NCBI GenBank assembly: GCA_964565665.1
Contig: CAZMFZ010000027.1
Span: forward strand, 1 to 32,771
Length of the DNA: 32,771 nucleotides
Source: CAZMFZ01 sp964565665
GTDB taxonomy: Bacteria; Bacteroidota; Bacteroidia; Cytophagales; UBA9547
Direction of reading: 5' to 3'
The notes under the pieces: model-generated
The model's database searches: none
What the model saw: only the letters and a program-made list of their open reading frames with translations
What the model was told of the DNA's origin: nothing
Position numbers and translations under genes: made by a program
Shown: positions 8,857 through 17,340 of the stretch, one piece after another
How the letters are laid out: each line of letters begins with the position of its first letter
How positions within the stretch are numbered: the stretch's first letter is position 1

Positions 8857-11145
8857 TTACTTTTTGATTAATTTTTGCACTTCAGCAACATTTACCACCA
8901 CTGCATATTTTTTTCTCAAACTTTCTACCCATTCCTTTTCTAAGAAATTTTGGTAATCTGAAATCACCAATCCTTTGGCTTCTTCCAAAGTTTTAGATTT
9001 AGGTTCAAGAATTTCTTTAATATCTATTAAGTAAAATCTATCGTTTTTATTAGTCTCAACCTTGCCAATTTTCCAGTCTATTGCATCTATTACTGCATCG
9101 TCTCCTTTTTGGTATTTTCCCTCTTTTATTTGAAGCGTAAGAGGTTGCGAAGCATTAAACGATTTTTCTAACGCTGAAATAGAGGTAGATAAATACTTCA
9201 CAGATACTAATTTTGAATTCTTGCCTTTCACTACTGCTTTAGCACCTTCATCTTTAGTAGTAATTCTTGATTTATCTATTCCTTTCGAAGTCAGGTATTT
9301 TACAATAGCATCTAATCTTTGTTTTGAAGGCGATACCTTAGTGGCTACTTCACCTTTTTCAGCACTTGCAGTAAGCTCAACTATATAATTTTTATCCCTA
9401 CCCAGCACATTTATTATCTCATCTGCCTTTTTCAATATTTCACCTTTTACATCGAAACCTGCTTTCGTGTAGTTGATATTATCACTTTTTTCAAAATTGG
9501 CTTCGAAAAATTTATTGTCGATGTTTGCTTTCAATACATCTAAAGTGGCTTTGTCTTTGGCATTGTGGATGGTGGCAACCACTCTTTTGTCCCACATGTA
9601 TTTACTTTTATTTGTGTTGAAATAGCTTTTCAATCCAGCAGTATCTTCTATGGCCTTAGTCCATACTTTAGAATCCATGAGTGAAAAAAGTAGTATTCCA
9701 TCACGGTATTCTTTCACGAGCATTCTATAGTCTTCGTATTTACCATCTAAATTAGCTTCTTCAAAAGCTAGTAAAGTTTCATTTACATATTCTTTATACA
9801 ATTGGCTCATGTAAAAAGAAGGGTTTAGGCTGCCTTTGTCTTTTTGTTTGGCTTTTACATAAGTAAAGAAATCTGCTACCGTATATTTTTTGGCTTTGAT
9901 GTTAAATAATGTCTGTGCATTGGGTTTGGCAGATTTATCGAAATCAAATTTCGCTTTAATTACATTTGAATCAGCTTTGGAATAGGCATAATTCAATACT
10001 TTCGGAAATTCTGTGAATTTATTTTCAGTTTTTAATCGGCTTATTAAATATACTTTGCTCAAATCAGAACGGCTGTCTTTTGATACCTTTGATTTCAATG
10101 TTGAAGCCATATCTTCATATTTCGCTATGGGTTTTTTTTCCACCAATTTGATAAGATGAAAACCATAAGGCGTTTGTGAAGGCGCACTAATGTCGCCCAC
10201 AGTATTGAGTTTAAAAGCCGCATCTTCAAATGATGGAATCATATTTCCGGTAGAAAACGCAGGCAACTCACCACCCTTAGCTTTTGAATTATTGTCTTCT
10301 GAAAATTCATTGCAAAGCGCCTCCCAAGTTTGACCTTCTTTTAATTTTTTAGCTATTTCATTTATTCTTTGTACCGCAGAAATAGAATCGGCAGGGCTTG
10401 TGCCGGCTGCATATCGTATCATTATATGTGCAGTTTTAATCTCTCCTTGGGCTTTTCTTCTGTCGTATACTTTCAATAAATGGTAGCCAAATTTGGTACG
10501 CAATGGCTGTGAAATTTGTCCAGCGGTAGTTTTGTAAGCTGCATCTTCAAAAGGATACACCATTTGCAAAGAAGTAAAATAGCCTAAGTTTCCGCCATTG
10601 GTCTTAGCAGATGGGTCTTCTGAATATTGCTTAGCTGCAGTTTCAAAATCTAACCCTGCGGCTATCTTTTTGCGGATGTCGAGTATTTTATTGTAAGCTG
10701 CTAATGTATCCTTAGGGTCGGCTTCCGCAGCTACTCTTATTAATATATGTGCGGCTTTTACCTCTTCCTGCAAACGATTGTAAGCTTCCTTTACCAAGTT
10801 TTCTGTAACACTTTTTTCTGTAAGATAAGGTTGAGCCAGTTGCTTTTTATAGCCGTTCAACTCGTTGTTAAATGATTTGGTGGTATCCATTCCCAACTCT
10901 TCAGCTTCTTTTACTTTAAGCCTGAATTTCACATACAGCTCCAAATATTCCTTGATACTCTTTTCTGAATAAGCCTCAGGCGAATTGGCATTGTTTTTAT
11001 TATATACATATTTAAACTCTGTCGCACCGACTGGCTTTCCAGCTATTGAAATAATGGTGGCATCTTTTGATTTTTTCTTATCACCTGCTATTGCGGCAAT
11101 TGAAAGTAGGGAAACGGCTAAACTAAAGCTTATTAATTTGTTCAT
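8857..11145 (-). CDS. Periplasmic double-parvulin peptidyl-prolyl isomerase
   Basis: A 762-residue exported protein (signal peptide ending near AAIAG, residue 21). It has two PpiC/parvulin rotamase domains, about 131-230 (AAHILIR, SEDPSA, GGNLGYF, FGYHLLKV) and 238-336 (TAHIMIR, SEDNNSKAKGG, YGFHLIKL). It should assist folding of exported and outer-membrane proteins, as SurA and PpiD do. The C-terminal third begins with another parvulin-like strand (RVVATIHN near 521). Residues about 575-655 resemble an OmpA C-terminal domain (KQRLDAIVKYLTSKGID) but have lost the Asp and Arg that bind peptidoglycan. The last hundred residues include YLIDIKEILEPKSKTLEEA, the usual end of these proteins. The gene is monocistronic and convergent with menE. 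Confidence 0.9.
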   Translation of the reverse strand: MNKLISFSLAVSLLSIAAIAGDKKKSKDATIISIAGKPVGATEFKYVYNKNNANSPEAYSEKSIKEYLELYVKFRLKVKEAEELGMDTTKSFNNELNGYKKQLAQPYLTEKSVTENLVKEAYNRLQEEVKAAHILIRVAAEADPKDTLAAYNKILDIRKKIAAGLDFETAAKQYSEDPSAKTNGGNLGYFTSLQMVYPFEDAAYKTTAGQISQPLRTKFGYHLLKVYDRRKAQGEIKTAHIMIRYAAGTSPADSISAVQRINEIAKKLKEGQTWEALCNEFSEDNNSKAKGGELPAFSTGNMIPSFEDAAFKLNTVGDISAPSQTPYGFHLIKLVEKKPIAKYEDMASTLKSKVSKDSRSDLSKVYLISRLKTENKFTEFPKVLNYAYSKADSNVIKAKFDFDKSAKPNAQTLFNIKAKKYTVADFFTYVKAKQKDKGSLNPSFYMSQLYKEYVNETLLAFEEANLDGKYEDYRMLVKEYRDGILLFSLMDSKVWTKAIEDTAGLKSYFNTNKSKYMWDKRVVATIHNAKDKATLDVLKANIDNKFFEANFEKSDNINYTKAGFDVKGEILKKADEIINVLGRDKNYIVELTASAEKGEVATKVSPSKQRLDAIVKYLTSKGIDKSRITTKDEGAKAVVKGKNSKLVSVKYLSTSISALEKSFNASQPLTLQIKEGKYQKGDDAVIDAIDWKIGKVETNKNDRFYLIDIKEILEPKSKTLEEAKGLVISDYQNFLEKEWVESLRKKYAVVVNVAEVQKLIKK

Positions 11146-11177
11146 ATTGATTCAAACTATTATACAAAATTTGGGTG

Positions 11178-11185
11178 CAAGTTTA
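11178..11185 (-). promoter_or_regulatory. Weak candidate promoter of the isomerase gene
   Basis: Minus-strand TAAACTTG followed by CACCC matches TAnnTTTG with one mismatch. TTTG-like boxes occur upstream, but at about 16 nt rather than 19. The rest of the 262-nt gap up to 11407 holds nothing recognisable. Confidence 0.3.
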
Positions 11186-11407
11186 ACGATTTTTTTCAAA
11201 ACAAATTTTATACTTTAAAAATCTACTGATAAAATAATATTGAATTTACATTGAAATGGGTCGATACGCTCTAAAACAATTAGTTAGGTCTAAGAATTAC
11301 TACCTTTCTTCCGTATTCCGATGAAGAAAATATGTACTTCAACTGTTTTATATTTTGATGTATTACCTCAATAATTATAATTTTTGAGCAGGATATGGCA
11401 AAAAATA

Positions 11408-12070
11408 TCAGATTAAAGTCAATATCCCAGAACGAAGTGCATCTTCTTTTAGCTTTTTCTTGGCTGCTACCATTGTCTCTTTTGAGGCTTTTGCCAAATT
11501 ACCCGATTCGAACGGAGGCTCGGCTTCGTATTCGAGCATCAGCTGAATTGCTTTGGCTGTATCTTCGCTTGAAATTAAAGATGCCAAATACAATGCCATG
11601 TCAAGGCCTGATGTAGAACCTGAAGCTGTGATAAAATTGCCGTCTTGTACATAGCGTTCACGCACAATTTTTACACCATAATCGGCCAAAAAACGAAGCG
11701 AATACCAATGCGAAGTAGCTTTTTTACCTTCTAACAACCCAGCAGCTGCCAGAATGATAGAACCTGAACTTACAGAACAGATATATTTAGCATTAGGGTA
11801 CAAGCCTTTTATCCAGCTCAATACTTTTTTATTTTGCAAAATTTCTAGAAACGAAACTGTAGCCCCTGGTACTATAAGTATATCTGTCGCTTGTATTTCT
11901 TCCAAACTATGGGTGGCAAGTAGCTTCATAGCAGCGGTATCTGATTGTATTTCACCCTTCCATTGGGCGGCAAACATAATTTCCACTTCTTGCAATCGAC
12001 TTAAAATTTCATTTGGACCTACTACATCTAAAGCGGTGCAACCTTCATATAGTAAAAAAGTGATTTTCAT
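11408..12070 (-). CDS. DJ-1/PfpI family protein lacking the nucleophile Cys
   Basis: A 220-residue class I glutamine-amidotransferase-like protein, closest by eye to the isonitrile hydratase and GlxA-type branch of DJ-1/PfpI. It shows FLLYEGCTALDVVGP at the N-terminus, ILIVPGA near 65, and AAAGLLEGKKATSHW at 108-122. In this branch the nucleophile elbow normally reads SVCTGS. Here it reads SVSSGS, so the nucleophile position is Ser101 (codon AGT), with a cysteine three residues earlier at 98. The Cys-dependent reaction is therefore in doubt and the protein could be a binding or regulatory relative. The downstream helices (NLAKASKETMVAAKKKL) are common in the family. There is no DNA-binding domain. 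The upstream region is cut by the assembly gap, so its partner gene and promoter are unknown. Confidence 0.8.
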   Translation of the reverse strand: MKITFLLYEGCTALDVVGPNEILSRLQEVEIMFAAQWKGEIQSDTAAMKLLATHSLEEIQATDILIVPGATVSFLEILQNKKVLSWIKGLYPNAKYICSVSSGSIILAAAGLLEGKKATSHWYSLRFLADYGVKIVRERYVQDGNFITASGSTSGLDMALYLASLISSEDTAKAIQLMLEYEAEPPFESGNLAKASKETMVAAKKKLKEDALRSGILTLI

Positions 12071-12092
12071 TGGTAAAAGTTAGGATTTGTGG

Positions 12093-12102
12093 NNNNNNNN
12101 NN
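12093..12102. other. Assembly gap (10 N)
   Basis: Ten undetermined bases. A round number usually marks a scaffold join of unknown true length, so the DJ-1 gene and the sensor kinase may not be true neighbours and their upstream regions may be incomplete. Confidence 0.95.
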
Positions 12103-12120
12103 TCTGTAAATTCTCGATTT

Positions 12121-12129
12121 TATACTTTG
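12121..12129 (+). promoter_or_regulatory. Possible promoter box ahead of the sensor kinase
   Basis: TATACTTTG, the same string as ahead of the DUF1573 gene. The upstream box would fall in or next to the assembly gap and cannot be assessed. Confidence 0.3.
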
Positions 12130-12172
12130 GTAAATAGCTAAGTATAATTACTGACACAAATTAGCAGATATT

Positions 12173-14140
12173 ATGTGTATTTTAGTGCGTTTTTTGCATT
12201 CTTTTTTAGCTATGGCAAGCCTACCATTATTTAATACCATTTTTTTCAAACGACTTACAATTGGCAAAAAACTAATTATTTCCTATTTGTTGGTAGGCAT
12301 TGTGATACTTTCAACCTCTTATTATTTTTATTTTGATTCTACCCAATCGGCAATTATTGATCGCACCCACAACCAGCTTAGTTCGGTAATGAATTTGAAA
12401 AAAGGGTGGCTGGAAAGTTATTTTGCTACTCAAAAAACATATATTCAACATTTTACTACTTATTATTCTACTCAATTTACATTCACAGAACTCGAACAAA
12501 CCTTTAGTAAATATGGAGCTAAAAGCCCAGCCTACTTGCTTACAGATTCGCTTTTCGGCCATTCATTATATCAATTTATGCAATCGAATCATTATAAAAA
12601 TGTGTGGATGGTAAGCAAAGATGGTCAAATAATATACACATCTGTACAAAATGGGTACTTAGGCAAAAATGTAAATGATACTGTTTTTTATAATCCTATG
12701 CTCAAGCAATTATTTACTCAGAGTTATCAAAACCCATTTATGGGCGATTTGGATTATGTATCTCAAATTAATTCAAATCCTTGTTTGGTAATAATTTCTC
12801 CTATAAAAGATTCATTTGGCGAAGTATTGGGCTTTATACTGGTAAAGTTCAATTTCGATGATATAAACTCCATTTTGTCGCAGCGATCAGGCATGGGCGA
12901 AACAGGAGAATCGTATGTGGTGAGCCAATCCTATTCCATGCGAAGCAATTCTAGATTTATAAGCGAGCGAAATGCAAGGGAAATAATGGTTTCTACACCT
13001 GGTGTAGCTTTAGCTTTGGCAGGAAACTCAGGTAGGGGTATATTTAAAGATTACAGAGGTCTAGAAGTTTTGAGCTGTTTTTCAAACCTGAAAATCGACA
13101 GCGTAAATTGGGCATTGCTCTCAGAAATAGACATGAAAGAGGCCATGTTGCCTATATACAACTTGAATAGAAAAATGATAATTGTAGGTGTTTTGCTTAC
13201 AAATGTTCTGGTTCTGGTTACTATTTATTTGTCGCGAAAAATTGCCAACCCAATCAAGAAGATAAATTCAAAAATAAACCTACTTTCTAGAGGGATATTG
13301 CCAGATAATTATTTAGAAGTTAAAAATGAAGATGAAATAGGTCAAATAGCAAATTCGGTCAATAAACTGGTTGACGAGTTTAGAAAAACAACCGGATTTG
13401 CCAAAGAAATAGGAGCCGGCAATTTTTCTGTAGTATATACTCCCCTCAGCAATAGCGATGTATTAGGCTTTTCATTACTGGAAATGCGTGATCGATTGGC
13501 TGAATTATCGAAAATTGTAACTGAGCAAAACAGGCTAAAAACTATTTCGCTGGTAGAAGGCCAAGAAAATGAACGAATCAGAATTTCAAGGGAGCTTCAC
13601 GATGGTGTGGGGCAAATGCTTACGGCACTTAAATTTAAAGTGCAGGAACTTGATTCAAACAATACCATTGTGCTTGCTACCAAGCATCTTTTAGACGAAA
13701 CTATTCAAGAAGTTAGAAGAGTGGCTATAAATCTTGTGCCAAGTGTGTTGTATGACTTTGGCATTGAAGCCGCCATTAAAATATTGATAAAGAATATTGA
13801 TTTACAAATTGAATTTACTGTAAACAGAGGCGAAAATAGTGTAGAACCTGATTTGGAAAAGCGAATTTGCCTATATAGAATTACGCAAGAAGCCCTACAA
13901 AATATTCAAAAATATGCCAATACTGATAAGGTACGTATCCATATTGAGTTTGCGGATAATGGAATAGACCTCATAATTATGGATGTTGGTATTGGATTCA
14001 ATGCTTTTCAAACAAAACAAAACAACCACTCTAATGGCTTGAGAAATATGAAAGAGAGGGCAAATTTGGTAGGCGGTACTTTTGAAATTGAATCGGAGTT
14101 GAACAAAGGCACTAAAATAACTGTGAATATTCCCGTTTAA
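12173..14140 (+). CDS. Membrane sensor histidine kinase, NarX/LiaS (HisKA_3) type
   Basis: A 655-residue kinase. A first membrane segment (about 33-54) and a second (about 335-354) bracket a roughly 280-residue periplasmic sensor region that looks like a Cache domain. A HAMP region follows (KIANPIKKINSKI to EIGQIANSVNKL), then the HisKA_3 phosphoacceptor block ERIRISRELHDGVGQ with His476, and a HATPase with RITQEALQNIQKYA (N box), MDVGIGF and GLRNMKERA (G boxes). It should autophosphorylate in response to an extracytoplasmic ligand and pass phosphate to the response regulator that starts 22 nt downstream. An alternative ATG at 12212 would shorten the N-terminus by 13 residues. The ligand cannot be told from the sequence. 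Confidence 0.93.
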   Translation: MCILVRFLHSFLAMASLPLFNTIFFKRLTIGKKLIISYLLVGIVILSTSYYFYFDSTQSAIIDRTHNQLSSVMNLKKGWLESYFATQKTYIQHFTTYYSTQFTFTELEQTFSKYGAKSPAYLLTDSLFGHSLYQFMQSNHYKNVWMVSKDGQIIYTSVQNGYLGKNVNDTVFYNPMLKQLFTQSYQNPFMGDLDYVSQINSNPCLVIISPIKDSFGEVLGFILVKFNFDDINSILSQRSGMGETGESYVVSQSYSMRSNSRFISERNAREIMVSTPGVALALAGNSGRGIFKDYRGLEVLSCFSNLKIDSVNWALLSEIDMKEAMLPIYNLNRKMIIVGVLLTNVLVLVTIYLSRKIANPIKKINSKINLLSRGILPDNYLEVKNEDEIGQIANSVNKLVDEFRKTTGFAKEIGAGNFSVVYTPLSNSDVLGFSLLEMRDRLAELSKIVTEQNRLKTISLVEGQENERIRISRELHDGVGQMLTALKFKVQELDSNNTIVLATKHLLDETIQEVRRVAINLVPSVLYDFGIEAAIKILIKNIDLQIEFTVNRGENSVEPDLEKRICLYRITQEALQNIQKYANTDKVRIHIEFADNGIDLIIMDVGIGFNAFQTKQNNHSNGLRNMKERANLVGGTFEIESELNKGTKITVNIPV

Positions 14141-14162
14141 TGTTTTTTATATTCATAAATCT

Positions 14163-14801
14163 ATGGAAAAAATAAAAATAATAATTGCAGACGACCATCG
14201 CTTGGTTAGGGATGGATTGCTATCGCTATTGAAATCGGAAACTGACTTCGAAATAATAGCTCATGCTGAAAATGGGCTAGAATTGCTTGAAACAATTGCT
14301 ATATCTATGCCTGATGTTATTTTACTTGATGTAACAATGCCTAAAATGAATGGAATTGAAGCCGCATTAATTATCAAAGAAAAATATAAAACTATAAGTA
14401 TCGTTTTCCTCTCTATGCACGAAGAGCCCGAATATATATTAAAGTGTGTGCAAGCAGGCGCGTATTCGTATTTAATGAAAAATGTAGAAAAAGAGGAGTT
14501 GGTGATTGCCATAAAAAAAGCAGCAGCAGGTCAGAAATATTTCAGCCCCCATATTACAGCCTTGCTTGCACAAGGCCTAACAGAAATGCGAGATCAAGAA
14601 AAAGACAAAGTTGACCTCACACCTCGCGAAATTGAAGTATTGAAATGTGTAGCTGATGGCCTGAGTACTAAGCAAGTGGCAGACAAACTTTTCATAAGCT
14701 CTCGCACTGTAGAAACACACCGAATGAATCTGCTTAAAAAATTTGAAGCACAAAACACTGTAGAACTCATTCGTATGGCTATTGATAGGAAATTGGTATA
14801 G
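14163..14801 (+). CDS. NarL/FixJ-family response regulator
   Basis: A 212-residue two-domain regulator. The receiver domain has the acidic pair DD at 10-11, phosphoacceptor Asp56 in ILLDVTMP, and the conserved Lys106 in YLMKNVE. The C-terminal LuxR-type helix-turn-helix is at about 150-212 (LTPREIEVLKCVADG, KQVADKLFISSRTVETHR). It is the natural partner of the kinase 22 nt upstream and is surely co-transcribed with it. The targets are unknown. The small secreted-protein gene downstream is in the same direction and is a possible target, but no shared operator was recognised. Confidence 0.95.
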   Translation: MEKIKIIIADDHRLVRDGLLSLLKSETDFEIIAHAENGLELLETIAISMPDVILLDVTMPKMNGIEAALIIKEKYKTISIVFLSMHEEPEYILKCVQAGAYSYLMKNVEKEELVIAIKKAAAGQKYFSPHITALLAQGLTEMRDQEKDKVDLTPREIEVLKCVADGLSTKQVADKLFISSRTVETHRMNLLKKFEAQNTVELIRMAIDRKLV

Positions 14802-14975
14802 CAATCTTCCCCAATTTTTCCAACAGATATTGCTCAATCACATCAAAATCGCCTTTTTCTCCAACCATCGGTATTTATACTTACCTAAAAACCAGCATTT
14901 TACATGAGAAACCTGATGAAAATACCCCGTAAAATTGTATCGTAATCAAAACAAACAATTTAAACTTCCAATATC

Positions 14976-15365
14976 ATGAAAACGTTAATAATCGCAATCA
15001 GTAGCATATTTGTATTCTCTTTAGCAATGGCACAACCAAAATATACTTCAGTATATTCTACTCATAACTACAAAATGCCTTTAAATGCAAAAGTGGCCAA
15101 GGAGAATAATTTAGATAAAACTCAGTCTTTCGATCACAAGTCGGAGGTGGTAACAAACGGACAAAGTGCAGCCAATTATAAAAATTCATTTTCTAAATTC
15201 AATACAAGCGGTGCACAAATGCCAATATTACCCATAGAAATAGTAGTAAACCCTATGACGGCAAGTGGCAATTACAAATCGAATTTTAAAGGTAAATCTA
15301 AAGCTGTTAAAGTGAATGAAAAACCTGCAAATCAGCCAGTTGTATATGCTCCGAATGCTGAGTAA
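14976..15365 (+). CDS. Small secreted protein of unknown function
   Basis: 129 residues with a clear signal peptide (MKTLIIAISSIFVFSLAMAQ, cleavage after MAQ). The mature part of about 109 residues is rich in Asn, Lys and Ser and has no cysteine and no domain I recognise. Two segments resemble each other, SAANYKNSFSKFN and ASGNYKSNFKGKS, which may be a weak internal repeat. It is probably released to the periplasm or outside. It starts 174 nt after the response-regulator gene in the same direction and ends 69 nt before a terminator, so it appears to be its own unit. Confidence 0.75.
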   Translation: MKTLIIAISSIFVFSLAMAQPKYTSVYSTHNYKMPLNAKVAKENNLDKTQSFDHKSEVVTNGQSAANYKNSFSKFNTSGAQMPILPIEIVVNPMTASGNYKSNFKGKSKAVKVNEKPANQPVVYAPNAE

Positions 15366-15434
15366 AATATAGAGTAATTGCATTTCAAACTTAAAGAATA
15401 ACTCGGTTTGTTATTTTAAAATTTGAATAAATAC

Positions 15435-15473
15435 CAACGGTAACAGCATAAGGTTGTTGCCGTTGTCATTTTT
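15435..15473 (+). terminator. Terminator after the small secreted-protein gene
   Basis: An 11-bp stem with one G-U pair (CAACGGTAACA at 15435-15445 with TGTTGCCGTTG at 15455-15465) and a 9-nt loop is followed by CATTTTT. It separates this gene from the convergent phosphomutase gene. Confidence 0.75.
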
Positions 15474-15502
15474 AAGGAAATTAATTCAACAGTAAAGTCG
15501 AC

Positions 15503-17236
15503 TTAATTTAGCCTCAAATCTTCAATTATTTGGTCTATCTTATCGTTTAATTCTGCATCTACTTTTTCAAATTCGACCTTTGAAGCCAGCTTTTCATTTA
15601 CACTAAAGTAAAATTTAATTTTAGGCTCTGTACCTGATGGGCGAGCTGAAACGAGGCTGCCATCAGCAGTCACAAATTGCAACACATCTGATTTGGGCAA
15701 GGCAATGTCGGTTACCTTTCCCGTTTTTAAATCGGTTTGTTTTCTCAGTTCATAATCCATCAAAGTAATTACTTCACTTCCAGCGAGTTTGGCGGGTGGA
15801 TTGTTTCTGTAGCTATCCATCATGGCTTTTATTTCATCTTGTCCGGCTTTTCCTTTTTTAGTAAGTGAAATTAGCTTTTCCTTATAGAAACCGAATTCCA
15901 CATACATATCTATCAACAAATCAAAAAGGGTTCCGCCTTTATCTTTTGAATATGCAGCCATTTCTGCAATAAATGCACATGAACCCACAGCATCTTTGTC
16001 GCGAGAAAAATCACCAATCAAATATCCATAGCTTTCTTCTCCACCCACAATAAATTGCTCTATGCCTTCTTTTGCTTTAATAATTTCACCAATATATTTG
16101 AATCCGGTAAGCACATTGTAGCATTTCACGCCAAATTTAGCGGCTATGGCATCGATGATATAGCTTGTTACTATTGTTTTGCAAATAAACTGCTTGCCAT
16201 CAATTTTATCAGCTTCTTTCCAAGCATTGAGCATATAATAGATAAGTAGCGAACCCGTTTGGTTGCCGTTGAGCAAAATCCATTCATTCTTATTGTCTTT
16301 CACTGCTATGCCCACCCGATCGGCATCGGGATCGGTTGCCATTACCAAATCGGCATCTATGCTTTTGGCTTGGGCTACTGCCAATGCAAGTGCTGATTTT
16401 TCTTCTGGATTTGGTGAAGGGGTAGTCGGGAAATTGCCATCAGGTACAGCTTGTGCCTCTACTATTTGTACATTTTCAAAGCCAAACTTTTTAAGTAAAT
16501 TGGGCACTAGCGTAATGCCCGTGCCATGAAGTGGCGTGTACACTATCTTTAAATCTTTCTGTCTTCTGATTGCCTCTTTCGATACAGAAAGCGAAATCAA
16601 TTTATCCATATAAATGCTGTCTATTTCCTCACCAATAGAAATGATATTTTCAGCAATGGCATTGAATTTGATTTCTGAAACATCTGTGATTTTCTGTACT
16701 TCTAAAATGGAGTTGGTGTCGTGTGGGGGCAACATTTGAGCACCATCGTTCCAATAGGCTTTGTAGCCATTGTATTCTTTCGGATTGTGTGAAGCCGTGA
16801 TTACCACGCCACTTTGGCAGCCAAAATGGCGAATGGCAAAAGACAATTCGGGTGTGGGTCGCAATTCTTTAAATAGATACACTTTCGCACCATTAGCTGA
16901 GAATACTTCTGCTGTAATCTGGGCGAAATACGGACTATTGTTTCGGCTATCGTGGGCAATGGCAACTTTTATTTGCTCACCATCAAATGATTTGGCTAAA
17001 TAATTGAAAATACCTTGGGTAGCGGCTGCCACAGTATATTTGTTCATTTTATTTGAACCTACTCCCATAATGCCACGCAACCCACCTGTGCCAAATTCAA
17101 GGTCTTTGTAGAAAGCATCAGTAAGCTCGGCTTCATTGCCTGAGTCTATTAGTCTTTGAATTTCAGCTTTGGTTTCAGCATCGTAACTACCTTTTAACCA
17201 ATGATTTATTTTGTCTTGTACTTCCGGAGTTAGCAT
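15503..17236 (-). CDS. Phosphoglucomutase/phosphomannomutase
   Basis: A 577-residue alpha-D-phosphohexomutase, a cytoplasmic enzyme that moves phosphate between C1 and C6 of hexoses. All family motifs are present: GTGGLRGIMG near 49-58, the phosphoserine loop TASHNPKEYNG with Ser149, the metal loop TDPDADR (Asp302, 304 and 306), the sugar-recognition loop GGEESYGYL, and the phosphate-binding RPSGTEPKIKFYF near the C-terminus. The length fits the PgcA/Pgm2-like branch that prefers glucose phosphate. A YihX-like glucose-1-phosphate phosphatase homologue two genes away fits a link to sugar phosphates, though it is on the other strand. The exact substrate is not decided by sequence alone. Confidence 0.93.
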   Translation of the reverse strand: MLTPEVQDKINHWLKGSYDAETKAEIQRLIDSGNEAELTDAFYKDLEFGTGGLRGIMGVGSNKMNKYTVAAATQGIFNYLAKSFDGEQIKVAIAHDSRNNSPYFAQITAEVFSANGAKVYLFKELRPTPELSFAIRHFGCQSGVVITASHNPKEYNGYKAYWNDGAQMLPPHDTNSILEVQKITDVSEIKFNAIAENIISIGEEIDSIYMDKLISLSVSKEAIRRQKDLKIVYTPLHGTGITLVPNLLKKFGFENVQIVEAQAVPDGNFPTTPSPNPEEKSALALAVAQAKSIDADLVMATDPDADRVGIAVKDNKNEWILLNGNQTGSLLIYYMLNAWKEADKIDGKQFICKTIVTSYIIDAIAAKFGVKCYNVLTGFKYIGEIIKAKEGIEQFIVGGEESYGYLIGDFSRDKDAVGSCAFIAEMAAYSKDKGGTLFDLLIDMYVEFGFYKEKLISLTKKGKAGQDEIKAMMDSYRNNPPAKLAGSEVITLMDYELRKQTDLKTGKVTDIALPKSDVLQFVTADGSLVSARPSGTEPKIKFYFSVNEKLASKVEFEKVDAELNDKIDQIIEDLRLN

Positions 17237-17340
17237 TTTTATGATATTTATGAGGTTTAAGTCTTTTGATTTGATTTAAGTGAATATTCGCAATAATCGC
17301 TATTTACAATGTATTTTTAAAAAGTTTTTAAAACATTTCA

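Noticed and set aside
14779..14868. Minus-strand 29-codon frame starting MVGEKGDFDVIEQYLLEKLG
   Set aside because: Protein-like in appearance, but very short and overlapping the response-regulator end; no family recognised and no start signals.
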